NCBI RefSeq assembly: GCF_003234565.1
Contig: NZ_QKTU01000007.1
Location: 62,001-126,000, forward strand
Direction: 5' to 3'
Length of the DNA stretch: 64,000 nt
From: Curtobacterium sp. MCBD17_013
Lineage (GTDB): Bacteria > Actinomycetota > Actinomycetes > Actinomycetales > Microbacteriaceae
How positions within the stretch are numbered: position 1 is the first letter of the stretch; every line of letters begins with the position of its first letter. The notes below the pieces were generated by a model that worked only from the letters and a program-made list of their open reading frames with translations, made no database searches and was not told where the DNA came from. The position numbers and the translations under genes are program-made. Shown here piece after piece: positions 24,925 to 33,484 of this stretch.

Positions 24925-27900
24925 GCCCGACCGGCCGCGACGCCGTGAACCGGATCGCACCGCGCTCGACCCCGCCCGCGATCCGGAACACCCGGGTCTG
25001 CGCGGCCCAGGCGAACTCCTCGCCGACCCGCTCGTCCGCCGTGGCGACCCGGCCGTCCCCGTCGACCCACGCCACCGTCCACCCGTACGTCCCCGGCTCG
25101 GCCACCGTGACGGTGTAGAGCGACGCGGCCGCGACGGACACCGGCACCTCGACGTGTTCCCCCGCGGCGAGCCGCACGACGCTCCGCCCGGTGTCGTCGG
25201 TGACCGGCGACGCGCCGACCGGCAGGACGTCCGCGGGCGTGTCCGCGAAGCCGTGGAGCTCGGACGCCGACACCGGGCGCGACCCGGCGGCCCACCCGAG
25301 CGGCTCGTCCGACAGCGTGAACACCACGTGCGCGCCGCGGGCGATCACCGCGTGCGGGATCGACACCGACTCCCACGGTTCACCGTCGACGGTGACGGAC
25401 GCCACGTACGGGCCGCGGCACGGCCCCGCGACCTCGACGACCGTGGTCGCGTCGCCCAGGTGCAGCTCGGTCCGTCGGACGGTCGGCGGGACGAGCACGT
25501 AGGTCCCGGTCGCGGGCGCGAGCGGGTACAGCCCGATCGTGACGAACACGTACCAGGCGCTCATCTCGCCGTTGTCCTCGTCGCCCGGGTACCCCTGGCC
25601 GAGGTCCGAACCGACGAACAGGCGCGTGACGCACTCGCGGAGCGTCGCGTGCGCGTCGTCGTGTCGGCCGGCCCACATCGGTGCGAACGGGATGTGGTGC
25701 GCCGGCTGGTTCGACAGACCGAGCATCCCCATGCGGACGTCCCGCGCCTCGGTCATCTCGTGGATCGCGAACCCGTACGAGCCGGAACGGTCCGTCGCAC
25801 CGGTCTCGCCGGCGGCGCGGAACCGGGCCATCGCGGCGAGGAGCCCCTCCGGCCCGCCGTGCAGGGCCATGACACCGGCCCCGTCGTGCGGGGCGGTGAC
25901 CATCGTTCCCCACGCGTTCGTCTCGGTGTAGTCCGTCCCCCACTCGGCCGGGTCGAACGCCTCGCCCTCGACCCGCCAGTCCCCGTCGGGACGACGGCCC
26001 ACGAAGAACCCGAGCCCCGGGCGGAACACGTTCCGGTACTGCAGGGACCGCCGGGCGAACCACTCGGCCTCGGCGTCGAGTCGTTCCGCCTCCGACGAAC
26101 CGGGCACGGCGCGGTCGGCGAGCAGCCGCGCCATGACCGCGAGCCCCCAGTCGTTGATCGCCGCGTCGAGGGTCCACGACATCCCCTCGTGCGTGTCGGT
26201 GTCGACGTACCCGCGGAACGCGCCCGGGAGGATCCCCTTGCGTCCCACGCGCGGGTCCGGTGACGGCACGGTCGCGTTGCGCACCGCGCTCCGGTACGCC
26301 GTCGCGAGGTCGAACCCCGGGACGCCCTTGGCCGCGAGGTCCGCGAACACGGTGTCACTCGTCGTGCCGGTCATGACGTCCTCGGCACCGGGGGCGCTCC
26401 AGCGGGGCGTCCAGCCGCCATCGCGGTGGTGCTGCACGAAGCCCTCGGCGAGTGCCCCGGTCCGCTCGGGTGCGAGGAGCGCGAGCAGCGGCCACGCCGT
26501 GCGGTAGGTGTCCCAGAACCCGTTCGTCGTCGTGAACGGCCCCGACCCGACCTCGGGCCCGGGCTCGTCGCGGACGGGGGTGTCGAGGACCGCGCCGTAG
26601 GGCGAGCGGTAGCGGGGCTCGCCGGTCAGCGCGGTCTCCCCGGCGGTGTTCGGGTACAGGAACAGCCGGTACAGGCCCGAGTACAGCGACACGAGCTGGT
26701 CCTCGGAGGCGCCCTCGAACGACATCGTGGCGAGCGCCGCCGACCACCGCCGCTCGGCCTCGGCGCACATGGCGTCGACGTCGCCCGCAGCGCGCAGGTT
26801 CGCGGCCGCGTCCTCCGCCGACACCGTCGAGATCCCGAGGTGCACGTCGACCGGTGCCGTGCCGTCGACGACGAACCAGCCGCCGAGCCGGCCGTCCTCG
26901 ACCGTCGTCCGGTCCGTCACCACGCCGTGGACCCGCAGGTGCACGTGGTGCGGCGGTGTCTGTGGCCGGTCGTCGAGGAGCGCGTCGACCACCCCGACGC
27001 CGTCCTCGACCCGCACGGACGCCGAGCGGACGACGCCGTGGTGGTCGAGCACGACCGATGCACGCTCCCCCGGGAAGGTGAACCGGAACCCGAGCGCGAA
27101 CTCCCCCGCCGTCATCTCCGCGGTCACCCCGCCGTCGAACGCCACCCGGTAGCGGTGCGGGCCCGCGAGCTCGTCCGCGCGGTCGAACGGCAGCGCGCGG
27201 GCCGCGCGGTCGGTGTCCGGCTCGACGAGCGGGCTCGGCATGATCTGGAACACCCCGCGGTCGCCCATCCACGGCGAGGGGATGTGGGACGTGGCGAACG
27301 CCTGGAGCGCCGGCCGGCCGTTGCCGTCGACGTGCTCGTGGTACGCGTACGGCCAGCGAGGATCGGACGCGTCGGTCATGGGCAGCCCGAACACGCCGCC
27401 GTGCGGGACCGCCACGAGCGGCGCCGTGTTCCCGCGCGAGAACCGCGACGACGCGTGCGTCCCGCGGGTCGTCACGACGTGGTCGAGCGGCCGGGAGGTC
27501 CGGGGCGGCGCCGTCTCGATCCGCACGTCGTCGAGCCAGCCCCGTAGTGGTGCCGCCGCGCCGTCGGCGGCGACCCGGTCGGCGCGGCCGAGCCGTGCCT
27601 CCAGACGGTCCACCGTGCGCCCGGCGAACGGCGTCAGGTCGACGGTGCGGCGGTTCCACTGGTCCACCCAGAGCATGCGCGCGTCGTCCTGCGCCTCCGG
27701 CGTCATCGGGACCGCGTACTGGTCGCGCGCCGACGCGGAGGCACGGCTGCCGTCCGTGAACACGACGTCGAGCGCGAACGCGGTCGCGTCCCAGAACCCG
27801 TCGAGGTCGGCCTCGGTCGGCTCGGCGCGACCGGCCGGCAGCACCCGCTCCGGGAACCACACCCACGTGAGCCGGGCGCCCGCGGCCACCGGCCGCTCGA

Positions 27901-28036
27901 CCGCGAACGGGACCTCGGCGACCGCCTGGTCGCGGCCGTGTCGCTCCACCAGGTACGCCTCGGCGGAGGAAAACCCGACCCCGTTCCGCGCCGCCACCGC
28001 CGTCGTCGGACCGCTGCTCCGCACCAGTGCTCGCAT
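24875..28036 (-). CDS. GH92 alpha-mannosidase
   Basis: Very large cytosolic protein of 1053 aa. The core has clear GH92 motifs: GNTAPLVAVPHGGVFGLP around residue 200, HEHVDGNGRPALQAF, TNGFWDTYRTAWPLLAL, and DEDNGEMSAWYVFVTIGLYP. GH92 enzymes are calcium-dependent exo-alpha-mannosidases, mostly acting on N-glycans. About 190 residues precede the core and look like a beta-rich accessory domain; another beta-rich domain of about 130 residues ends the protein. No signal peptide. ATG 28036. It is transcribed toward, and overlaps, the LacI gene. Confidence 0.9.
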   Translation of the reverse strand: MRALVRSSGPTTAVAARNGVGFSSAEAYLVERHGRDQAVAEVPFAVERPVAAGARLTWVWFPERVLPAGRAEPTEADLDGFWDATAFALDVVFTDGSRASASARDQYAVPMTPEAQDDARMLWVDQWNRRTVDLTPFAGRTVDRLEARLGRADRVAADGAAAPLRGWLDDVRIETAPPRTSRPLDHVVTTRGTHASSRFSRGNTAPLVAVPHGGVFGLPMTDASDPRWPYAYHEHVDGNGRPALQAFATSHIPSPWMGDRGVFQIMPSPLVEPDTDRAARALPFDRADELAGPHRYRVAFDGGVTAEMTAGEFALGFRFTFPGERASVVLDHHGVVRSASVRVEDGVGVVDALLDDRPQTPPHHVHLRVHGVVTDRTTVEDGRLGGWFVVDGTAPVDVHLGISTVSAEDAAANLRAAGDVDAMCAEAERRWSAALATMSFEGASEDQLVSLYSGLYRLFLYPNTAGETALTGEPRYRSPYGAVLDTPVRDEPGPEVGSGPFTTTNGFWDTYRTAWPLLALLAPERTGALAEGFVQHHRDGGWTPRWSAPGAEDVMTGTTSDTVFADLAAKGVPGFDLATAYRSAVRNATVPSPDPRVGRKGILPGAFRGYVDTDTHEGMSWTLDAAINDWGLAVMARLLADRAVPGSSEAERLDAEAEWFARRSLQYRNVFRPGLGFFVGRRPDGDWRVEGEAFDPAEWGTDYTETNAWGTMVTAPHDGAGVMALHGGPEGLLAAMARFRAAGETGATDRSGSYGFAIHEMTEARDVRMGMLGLSNQPAHHIPFAPMWAGRHDDAHATLRECVTRLFVGSDLGQGYPGDEDNGEMSAWYVFVTIGLYPLAPATGTYVLVPPTVRRTELHLGDATTVVEVAGPCRGPYVASVTVDGEPWESVSIPHAVIARGAHVVFTLSDEPLGWAAGSRPVSASELHGFADTPADVLPVGASPVTDDTGRSVVRLAAGEHVEVPVSVAAASLYTVTVAEPGTYGWTVAWVDGDGRVATADERVGEEFAWAAQTRVFRIAGGVERGAIRFTASRPVGLTQLEVVAASRSTPGR

Positions 28037-28177
28037 CGGGCCAGCCTACGAGCCCGGGCACCGCCCGTCCGCGGCCACCGCCGACCACCATCCCCGCGAG
28101 CGACGTGACGATGCGGAACGTCTACTCGCGGAGCGGTGACCGGCGCCGTGTCATGGGAGTGAGGCTCCGACGCGGGG

Positions 28178-28474
28178 TCAGTGGTCGACGAAGAAGAAGT
28201 AGTGCTGCAGGCCGAAGACGAGCGCGAGGATGCCCCACACGACGCCGATGACGCCGAGGACGATGCCCGCGATCGCCTGGCCGTGACCGCGCTCCCCCTT
28301 GGCCGGCGAGCGACGCAGGCCGACGACGCCGAGGACCAGGGCGACGAGGCTGAGGACGCCCCAGAAGCTGATGACGAGGCCGACGATGCCGATGACGAGT
28401 GCGGAGATGGCGACGCCGTTGCGCCGTCCGGCGTCTGCGGTGCCGTACCGCTCGGGCTGGGTGTTGGTGACCAT
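28178..28474 (-). CDS. Small DUF4190-type membrane protein
   Basis: Protein of 98 aa with two long hydrophobic segments (residues about 21-52 and 67-95) separated by a short basic loop LRRSPAKGERGHGQ. This is the DUF4190 layout found in many actinobacterial small membrane proteins of unknown role. The ATG at 28474 gives the expected N-terminus. It diverges from the membrane protein at 28645. Confidence 0.75.
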   Translation of the reverse strand: MVTNTQPERYGTADAGRRNGVAISALVIGIVGLVISFWGVLSLVALVLGVVGLRRSPAKGERGHGQAIAGIVLGVIGVVWGILALVFGLQHYFFFVDH

Positions 28475-28644
28475 GGGATCGGGCTCCTCGGTGTCGTGGT
28501 CGGTCAGATGACCTGAGGAAAGCACCGGTTGGAGCGCAGCGTTCCTGGTTCTCAGCGAACGGGGTACAGCGAGGGGGACTTGGCCAGGCAACGGGGGACG
28601 TTCCGACCGGCGCGAGCACCACGGCGTTACCGTCACGTGCGGGG

Positions 28645-29256
28645 GTGGTGCGCGTGCCCGAACAGACACCGACTGACCAGGACGAGTCCGTGCTCGCGAT
28701 CCGCGAGGGCCGCCACGGCGGACCGCCCGTGGACCATCACCGCGCGCTCGTTCGGTCCGTCCTCTGGTTCCTCGCGGCCGCGGCGGCCGTGCTCGTCGTG
28801 GGCCTGGCCGTGGAGCGACCGTTCGACCCCAGGACGTTCGCCGCCGCTGGCATGGCCGGTTCCGTCGCCGGCGTGCTCGCCTGCGCCTTCGCGGCACGCG
28901 GGAAGCCGGGCGGGTACGTCCCGACCGTCACACCCGAGCAGCGCGTCCGCGACCGGCGCGTCCGGCGCGCGATCCGGCGCGACGATCCGCGGGAGCTGAG
29001 CGAGGAGGAGTACAGCGAGGCCCTCCGGCGCGCGCCCTACATCTCGGCGCGCGCAGCGGTGCAGTCGGGCCAGGTCGGCTGGTACGCGCTCGCGCTCGTC
29101 GTCCAGTCGTCCAACCTCCACACGCAGCACGGGCCGCTCGTCCCCGCCCCGGTCCTCGTCCTGCTCGCGATCGCCGCGCTCGTCACCGGGGCGATCGGTC
29201 TCGTCGGCCTGCGCCGCTCGTTCGCGTTCGCGCGCCGGCCCGTCCCACCGACCTGA
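28645..29256 (+). CDS. Hypothetical membrane protein with a shortened paralogue nearby
   Basis: Unrecognised protein of 203 aa. It begins with a polar stretch ending IREGRHGGPPVDHHRALVRSVLWF, then has two adjacent hydrophobic segments, a charged middle region of about 50 residues (EQRVRDRRVRRAIRRDDPRELSEEEYSEA), two more hydrophobic segments and the tail RRSFAFARRPVPPT. The N- and C-terminal parts reappear in the 85-aa protein at 31582. The GTG at 28645 is the longest start; later GTGs are possible. Confidence 0.65.
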   Translation: MVRVPEQTPTDQDESVLAIREGRHGGPPVDHHRALVRSVLWFLAAAAAVLVVGLAVERPFDPRTFAAAGMAGSVAGVLACAFAARGKPGGYVPTVTPEQRVRDRRVRRAIRRDDPRELSEEEYSEALRRAPYISARAAVQSGQVGWYALALVVQSSNLHTQHGPLVPAPVLVLLAIAALVTGAIGLVGLRRSFAFARRPVPPT

Positions 29257-29494
29257 TCTGCCCCGGCGGTCCTCGTGCCTCTTCCGAGGGACTCCGAGCC
29301 CGTGCAGGACGCGACGGCCTCGACTTCGAAGGCGGTGACGGCCCTCGGCGCCGCCGCTCCGTGGTACACAACGGGGTCCCTCGGTGCCGGCGCGACCTCC
29401 GTGCTGTCGGTCTCGGCGATCACCGCGCACGGCACCGGACCTGCAGCGAGTGGGGCGATCGAGATCGGGGACGGCGCCGGCCACCCCTGACGGA
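29257..29494. other. Gap with no convincing gene
   Basis: A 71-codon open frame from GTG 29275 to 29490 on the plus strand has no good ribosome site and no recognisable feature. I see nothing firm here. The stretch ends at the strong hairpin at 29495. Confidence 0.4.
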
Positions 29495-29539
29495 CACGGG
29501 CCCGGGCGGTCGGCTCCTCGCCGGCCGCCCGGGCCCGTG
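29495..29539. terminator. 20-bp hairpin, likely terminator
   Basis: Arms 29495-29514 and 29520-29539 pair at 19 of 20 positions across a 5-nt loop. It can end transcripts coming from the membrane protein on the plus strand and from the small minus-strand gene at 29550. Confidence 0.7.
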
Positions 29540-29549
29540 CTCGCGCGGA

Positions 29550-29672
29550 TCAGCGTCGCGCGATCGGCTCCTCGCCGTGGTTGATGAGGCCGAGCCACGC
29601 GCCGAACCGGCGTCCGCTCACGACCTCACGCTCATCGGTCTGCTGCTGTGGGTCCACCACGGGTCGCTGCAT
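29550..29672 (-). CDS. Small hypothetical protein, 40 aa
   Basis: A short frame starting MQRPVVDPQQQTDEREVV and ending HGEEPIARR. An AGGAG ribosome site lies 6 nt before the ATG at 29672 and a strong hairpin follows the stop, which supports a real small gene. No domain recognised. It directly follows the dehydrogenase remnant. Confidence 0.4.
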   Translation of the reverse strand: MQRPVVDPQQQTDEREVVSGRRFGAWLGLINHGEEPIARR

Positions 29673-29685
29673 CGGTGCTCCTGTC

Positions 29686-30015
29686 GTTCCTGACGAGGTA
29701 CAACCGGACCGGGCGATGCGCATTCCCGCGCAGCGTGATCCGCCGACGCATGAGTTCGTCGTAGGGCACGGGGAGCGTCTGTCGCACCCCACCGAGCAGC
29801 ACCATCGTGCCGTCGACGCGGACCACGTCGAAGCCCGCCATCGTGAGGTCCGCGGTCGGTGTCGGCCCGAGCGCGTCGATCACGACGTCGGCGTCACCCT
29901 CGACCGTCGCGGCGATCGCCGACACGTCCGCAGCGCGGTCGCCGACGGACCGGACGGTCCGCACGCGCGGGTCGAGTGCGGCGAGCCGCTCGAGGCTGGA
30001 GGCGTTGCGTCCAGC
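29686..30015 (-). pseudogene. Remnant of a zinc-dependent alcohol dehydrogenase
   Basis: About 110 codons read like the second half of the nucleotide-binding domain of a medium-chain dehydrogenase: ADVVIDALGPTPTADLTMAGFDVVRVDGTMVLLGGV, then PVPYDELMRRRITLRG. The N-terminal catalytic domain and the GxGxxG motif are missing, and the sequence departs from the family after ITLRGNAH. The frame is open but has no start of its own with a ribosome site. It is best read as a decayed fragment between two copies of a membrane-protein gene. Confidence 0.6.
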
Positions 30016-30265
30016 CAGGCCGGCGTCAAACGGGTCCGCACACGGTCGGGGCGTGTCCAGCACCTGGCGCACGCGTCGTTCCTGGTGCCCGACCAGCCCG
30101 AGCAGACGCTGACGATCTACCGGCAGATCTGACGCTCGGGCCGCTGCGACCGCACTTCGGCGTCGGCCGGACGGCCCAGGGACGGAGCGCGGCCCCGCAC
30201 GACGCCGTACGCTGGCTGTCCGGCGCTCGGGTCCTGACCGCCAACCGTGCCGAGGAGTCCCTGAC

Positions 30266-31531
30266 ATGACCGACCAGACGTCCGTCGCCGACGACCGGGT
30301 CGGCAGCGACGCTCCACGGGCGACCACACCCGATTCGCTCGAACTCGACCGCACCGACCCGCTCGCGGAACACGTCGCCGCATTCGTCCCGAGCACCGAG
30401 GTCCGTGCGTACCTCGACGGCAACTCGCTCGGGCGGCCGCTCCTCGCCACCGCCGAGCGGCTGCAGCGGTTCGCGACGCACGACTGGGGCAGCCGCCTCA
30501 TCCGCTCGTGGGACGAGCAGTGGATGACGCTCCCGCTCGAGCTCGGCGACCGGATCGGTGCCGTCTGCCTCGGCGCCGCGGCGGAGCAGACCGTCGTCGC
30601 GGACTCCACGACGGTGCTCCTGTACAAGACGATCCGCGCCGCCGTGGCCGCGCGGCCGGACCGCACCGAGATCGTCATCGATGACGACGACTTCCCGACC
30701 GACCGCTTCGTCGTCGAGGGCATCGCCGCCGAGTGCGGGCTCTCCGTGCGGTGGATCGTGGCCGACCCCGTCACCGGTGTGACGGTCGAGCAGGTCGAGG
30801 AGGCCGTGTCCACGTCGACCGCGGTGGTCGTGCTGAGCCACGTCGCCTACCGCTCGGGCGTCATCGCCGACGTGCCCGGCATCACCGCGGCGGCACACGC
30901 GGTGGGCGCGCTCGTCCTCTGGGACCTGTGCCACTCGGCCGGCGTCGTGCCGACGTCGCTCGACGCGTGGGACGTCGACCTCGCCGTCGGCTGCACGTAC
31001 AAGTTCCTCAACGGCGGCCCGGGCTCCCCCGCGTTCGCCTACGCCGCCGAGCGGCTGCAGGCCGACCTGCGGCAGCCGATCCAGGGGTGGATGGGCGCCG
31101 CCGACGTGTTCAGCATGGCCGACGGCTACACGCCCTCGCCGGGGATGCGCCGGCTCGTCAGCGGGACGCCGCCCGTCGTCGGCATGCTCGCGATGCAGGA
31201 CATGCTCGACCTCCTCGAGCGGGTCGGCATCGACGCGGTCCGCGCGAAGTCCGTCGCGCTCACCGAACACGCGATCGCGCTCGTCGACGACCTGCTCGCC
31301 CCGTTCGGCGTCGTCGTCTCCAGCCCCCGCGACGCCGACGTCCGCGGCAGCCACGTGACGATCACGCACCCGGCGTTCCGCGAGGTGACCGCGGCGCTCT
31401 GGGCGCAGGACGTCATCCCCGACCACCGGAACCCGAACGGCATCCGGCTCGGGCTCTCACCCCTGTCGACCACGTTCGCGGAGGTCCGACTGGCCGTCGA
31501 GGCGATCCGCGCCGAGCTCGCCGGGCGGTAG
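30266..31531 (+). CDS. kynU: Kynureninase
   Basis: PLP enzyme of 421 aa that splits L-kynurenine to anthranilate and alanine (3-hydroxykynurenine to 3-hydroxyanthranilate). Motifs: YLDGNSLGRP near residue 49, RLIRSWDEQWM, VLSHVAYRSG, LWDLCHSAGVVP, the PLP-lysine segment GCTYKFLNGGPGSP, and GIRLGLSPLSTTF near the end. Family length is normal. ATG 30266 has a GAGGAG site. No tryptophan dioxygenase or kynurenine formamidase gene adjoins it, so it may use external kynurenine or partner genes elsewhere. Confidence 0.9.
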   Translation: MTDQTSVADDRVGSDAPRATTPDSLELDRTDPLAEHVAAFVPSTEVRAYLDGNSLGRPLLATAERLQRFATHDWGSRLIRSWDEQWMTLPLELGDRIGAVCLGAAAEQTVVADSTTVLLYKTIRAAVAARPDRTEIVIDDDDFPTDRFVVEGIAAECGLSVRWIVADPVTGVTVEQVEEAVSTSTAVVVLSHVAYRSGVIADVPGITAAAHAVGALVLWDLCHSAGVVPTSLDAWDVDLAVGCTYKFLNGGPGSPAFAYAAERLQADLRQPIQGWMGAADVFSMADGYTPSPGMRRLVSGTPPVVGMLAMQDMLDLLERVGIDAVRAKSVALTEHAIALVDDLLAPFGVVVSSPRDADVRGSHVTITHPAFREVTAALWAQDVIPDHRNPNGIRLGLSPLSTTFAEVRLAVEAIRAELAGR

Positions 31532-31581
31532 GCGCGCGCACGCCGCGTCGTTCCCGGTACGGTCAGCCCCGGGGGCGTGTC

Positions 31582-31839
31582 ATGGCGGGACAGACCGCGG
31601 ACGACGACCGGTCGACCCCGGCCGCGCGCATCGGGTCGTCAGCACACATCGACTCGTCGCTCGCGATCCACGAGGGCCGTTGCTGCGGACCGCCCGTCGA
31701 CCACCGCCGGGCGATCCCTCGATCGGTCCTCTGGTTCCTCGGTGCCGCGGGCACCGTGCTCCTCGTGTGTCTGCTCGTCGAGCATCATCGGCTCCATCGC
31801 TCGTTCGCTCTCGCGCGCCGGGCCGTTCCGGCCTCCTGA
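31582..31839 (+). CDS. Shortened paralogue of the membrane protein at 28645
   Basis: Protein of 85 aa. Residues about 27-65 read SLAIHEGRCCGPPVDHRRAI, then PRSVLWFLGAAGTVLL, close to the N-terminus of the 203-aa protein 3 kb upstream. The tail LHRSFALARRAVPAS matches that protein's last residues. The middle of about 125 residues is missing, leaving one hydrophobic segment. It looks like a duplicate with an in-frame deletion. Start ATG 31582, with a weak ribosome site. Function unknown; it may or may not still be expressed. Confidence 0.6.
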   Translation: MAGQTADDDRSTPAARIGSSAHIDSSLAIHEGRCCGPPVDHRRAIPRSVLWFLGAAGTVLLVCLLVEHHRLHRSFALARRAVPAS

Positions 31840-31898
31840 CCGGTGCCGCTCGGACGACCGCGTCCCGCTCCACGCCGTCGAGTTCTGCGGCGTCCCAG

Positions 31899-31904
31899 TA
31901 CGCT
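31899..31904 (+). promoter_or_regulatory. Leaderless -10 element for the gene at 31911
   Basis: TACGCT six nt before the GTG at 31911, the spacing seen for leaderless actinobacterial transcripts. No clear -35. Confidence 0.35.
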
Positions 31905-31910
31905 GCCGAC

Positions 31911-32129
31911 GTGATCCCTGCGGGCTGGACGATCAACCACTTCTCCCTGAGCAATCCCGAGGGGAAGGGGCAGGGCAGCGTCCCGGCGTTGCTTCGTCGG
32001 CTCGCCGACGCCATCGACGGCCTCGGTGACGTCGACGTGCAGGACGTCACCTTCAGCAGCAAGGTGACCGACGGCGAGGATGACCTCACCATGACGGTCT
32101 ACTACCACCGGGAGCCGCGGCGACGGTAG
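31911..32129 (+). CDS. Small hypothetical protein, 72 aa
   Basis: Begins VIPAGWTINHFSLSNPEGKGQG, followed by an amphipathic helix (VPALLRRLADAIDGLG), then DVDVQDVTFSSKVTDGEDDLTMTVYYHRE, an alternation typical of a small alpha/beta fold. I recall similar short proteins in actinobacteria but know no function. The GTG start at 31911 fits a leaderless promoter. Longer readings upstream lose the composition bias, so this start is preferred. Confidence 0.6.
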   Translation: MIPAGWTINHFSLSNPEGKGQGSVPALLRRLADAIDGLGDVDVQDVTFSSKVTDGEDDLTMTVYYHREPRRR

Positions 32130-32262
32130 GGCACCCTTCATCGAAGGACGACGGACGGACATCGCGACGCAGCCGGGCCGGAGCGGGGATCTGAACTGCC
32201 CGTCCCTTGCTCGAAGGCCCCGGTCCCTCGCGGAGGGCCGGAGTCGCATCGGCGGCGCAGCG

Positions 32263-32418
32263 CTATCGCCCGCGCGAGCGGACGAAGAGCACGGCGGCGA
32301 TGGCCAACACCACGATGATCCCCGCGACGAACAGCCATGGAGGAACGCCCGCGCCGTGCTGAGGACTCACCGGCGCAGCCGCGAGGCTCACTGCTCTCAC
32401 TCGATCGACCACCGGCAT
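32263..32418 (-). CDS. Single-helix small membrane protein, 51 aa
   Basis: A very short gene. The protein starts MPVVDRVRAVSLAAAPVS and has one transmembrane helix PWLFVAGIIVVLAIAAVLFV followed by the basic end RSRGR, so the C-terminus is probably cytosolic. An excellent AGGAGG ribosome site lies about 5 nt before ATG 32418. Stop TAG. No homologue recognised; it resembles orphan actinobacterial micro-proteins. It lies downstream of nadE on the same strand with a 58-nt gap. Confidence 0.6.
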   Translation of the reverse strand: MPVVDRVRAVSLAAAPVSPQHGAGVPPWLFVAGIIVVLAIAAVLFVRSRGR

Positions 32419-32476
32419 GTCCCCTCCTGTTCCCGACACGGTTCGTCGTGCGCGGCCTGACCAGCTCTGACGCGCC

Positions 32477-33313
32477 CTACGGACGCGGGCTGGCGCCGCC
32501 CCACCAGGTGTCGAACGGCGTCGCGGGCACCCGGCGCTTGTGCTCGGTGGCCCGGTAGCGGGTCTCGATCGCCTCGGCGACCTCCTCGGGCACGTCGTGC
32601 CCCTGCAGGTACGCGTCGATCTCGGCGTAGCTGAGGCCGAGGTTCGCCTCGTCGGTCTGACCGGGCAGGTCGTCGAGCAGGTCGGCCGTGGGCGCCTTCT
32701 CGTAGAGCCGCGCCGGCGCGCCGAGGTGCTCGAGGAGCTGACGGCCCTGGCTCTTCGTCAGGCCGGTCAGCGGGGTGATGTCGACGCCGCCGTCCCCGTA
32801 CTTCGTGAAGAAGCCGGTCACGGCCTCCGCGGCGTGGTCGGTGCCGACGACGAGCAGACCGCGCTGCCCGGCGACCGCGTACTGCGCGACCATCCGCATA
32901 CGGGCCTTGACGTTGCCCTTGACGAAGTCGCTCAGGGCGGTGCCCGACTCGGCGACGTCCTGGACGACGCCGTCGACCCCGTGCTCGATGTTCACGGTGA
33001 TGCCCGGGTCGGCGGCGATGAAGCGGAGCGCGAGCTGCGCGTCGTCCTCGTCGGCCTGCACGCGGTACGGCATGCGCACCGTGGTGAACTCGGCCGGATG
33101 CCCCTCGGCCCGGAGCGACTCGACGGCGAGCTGGCACAGACGCCCGGCGAGCGAGGAGTCCTGACCGCCGCTGATCGCGAGCACGAAGCCCTTGGCGCCG
33201 GTGGCGAGCAGGTAGTCCCGGAGGAAGGCGACACGGCGCGTCACCTCCTGCTCCGGGTCGATGACCGGCTGGACGTCGAGGTCGGCGGCGATGGCCGCTT
33301 GGAGTTCACGCAC
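32477..33313 (-). CDS. nadE: Ammonia-dependent NAD+ synthetase
   Basis: Catalyses the last step of NAD synthesis: deamido-NAD + ATP + NH3 to NAD. Length 278 aa, the short form without a glutaminase domain, close to E. coli NadE. Motifs: P-loop [19 protein letters not shown] (residues 45-63), [22 protein letters not shown] (155-176), [13 protein letters not shown], and KAPTADL. The GTG at 33313 ([12 protein letters not shown]) matches the family N-terminus. It is monocistronic or followed by the 51-aa membrane protein. Confidence 0.95.
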   Translation of the reverse strand: MRELQAAIAADLDVQPVIDPEQEVTRRVAFLRDYLLATGAKGFVLAISGGQDSSLAGRLCQLAVESLRAEGHPAEFTTVRMPYRVQADEDDAQLALRFIAADPGITVNIEHGVDGVVQDVAESGTALSDFVKGNVKARMRMVAQYAVAGQRGLLVVGTDHAAEAVTGFFTKYGDGGVDITPLTGLTKSQGRQLLEHLGAPARLYEKAPTADLLDDLPGQTDEANLGLSYAEIDAYLQGHDVPEEVAEAIETRYRATEHKRRVPATPFDTWWGGASPRP

Positions 33314-33484
33314 GGAACCAGTATCCCGCCGTCGGCGCCGCGGCACCCAGGGTCCTCCTCCACCGGGGGCGTCGTGACGACGGCCCGTCGACCGTGCTCG
33401 CGCATGACGCTTGCGCCCCCCGGCCCCTTCGGGCACGCTCAGTTCGGAGCCCCGAGGACAGGGCGGGCTGGCGAAGGGCGGGGC

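Noticed and set aside
29275..29490. 71-codon plus-strand frame after the membrane-protein gene
   Set aside because: No ribosome site, low-complexity Ala/Gly/Thr content and no recognisable feature.
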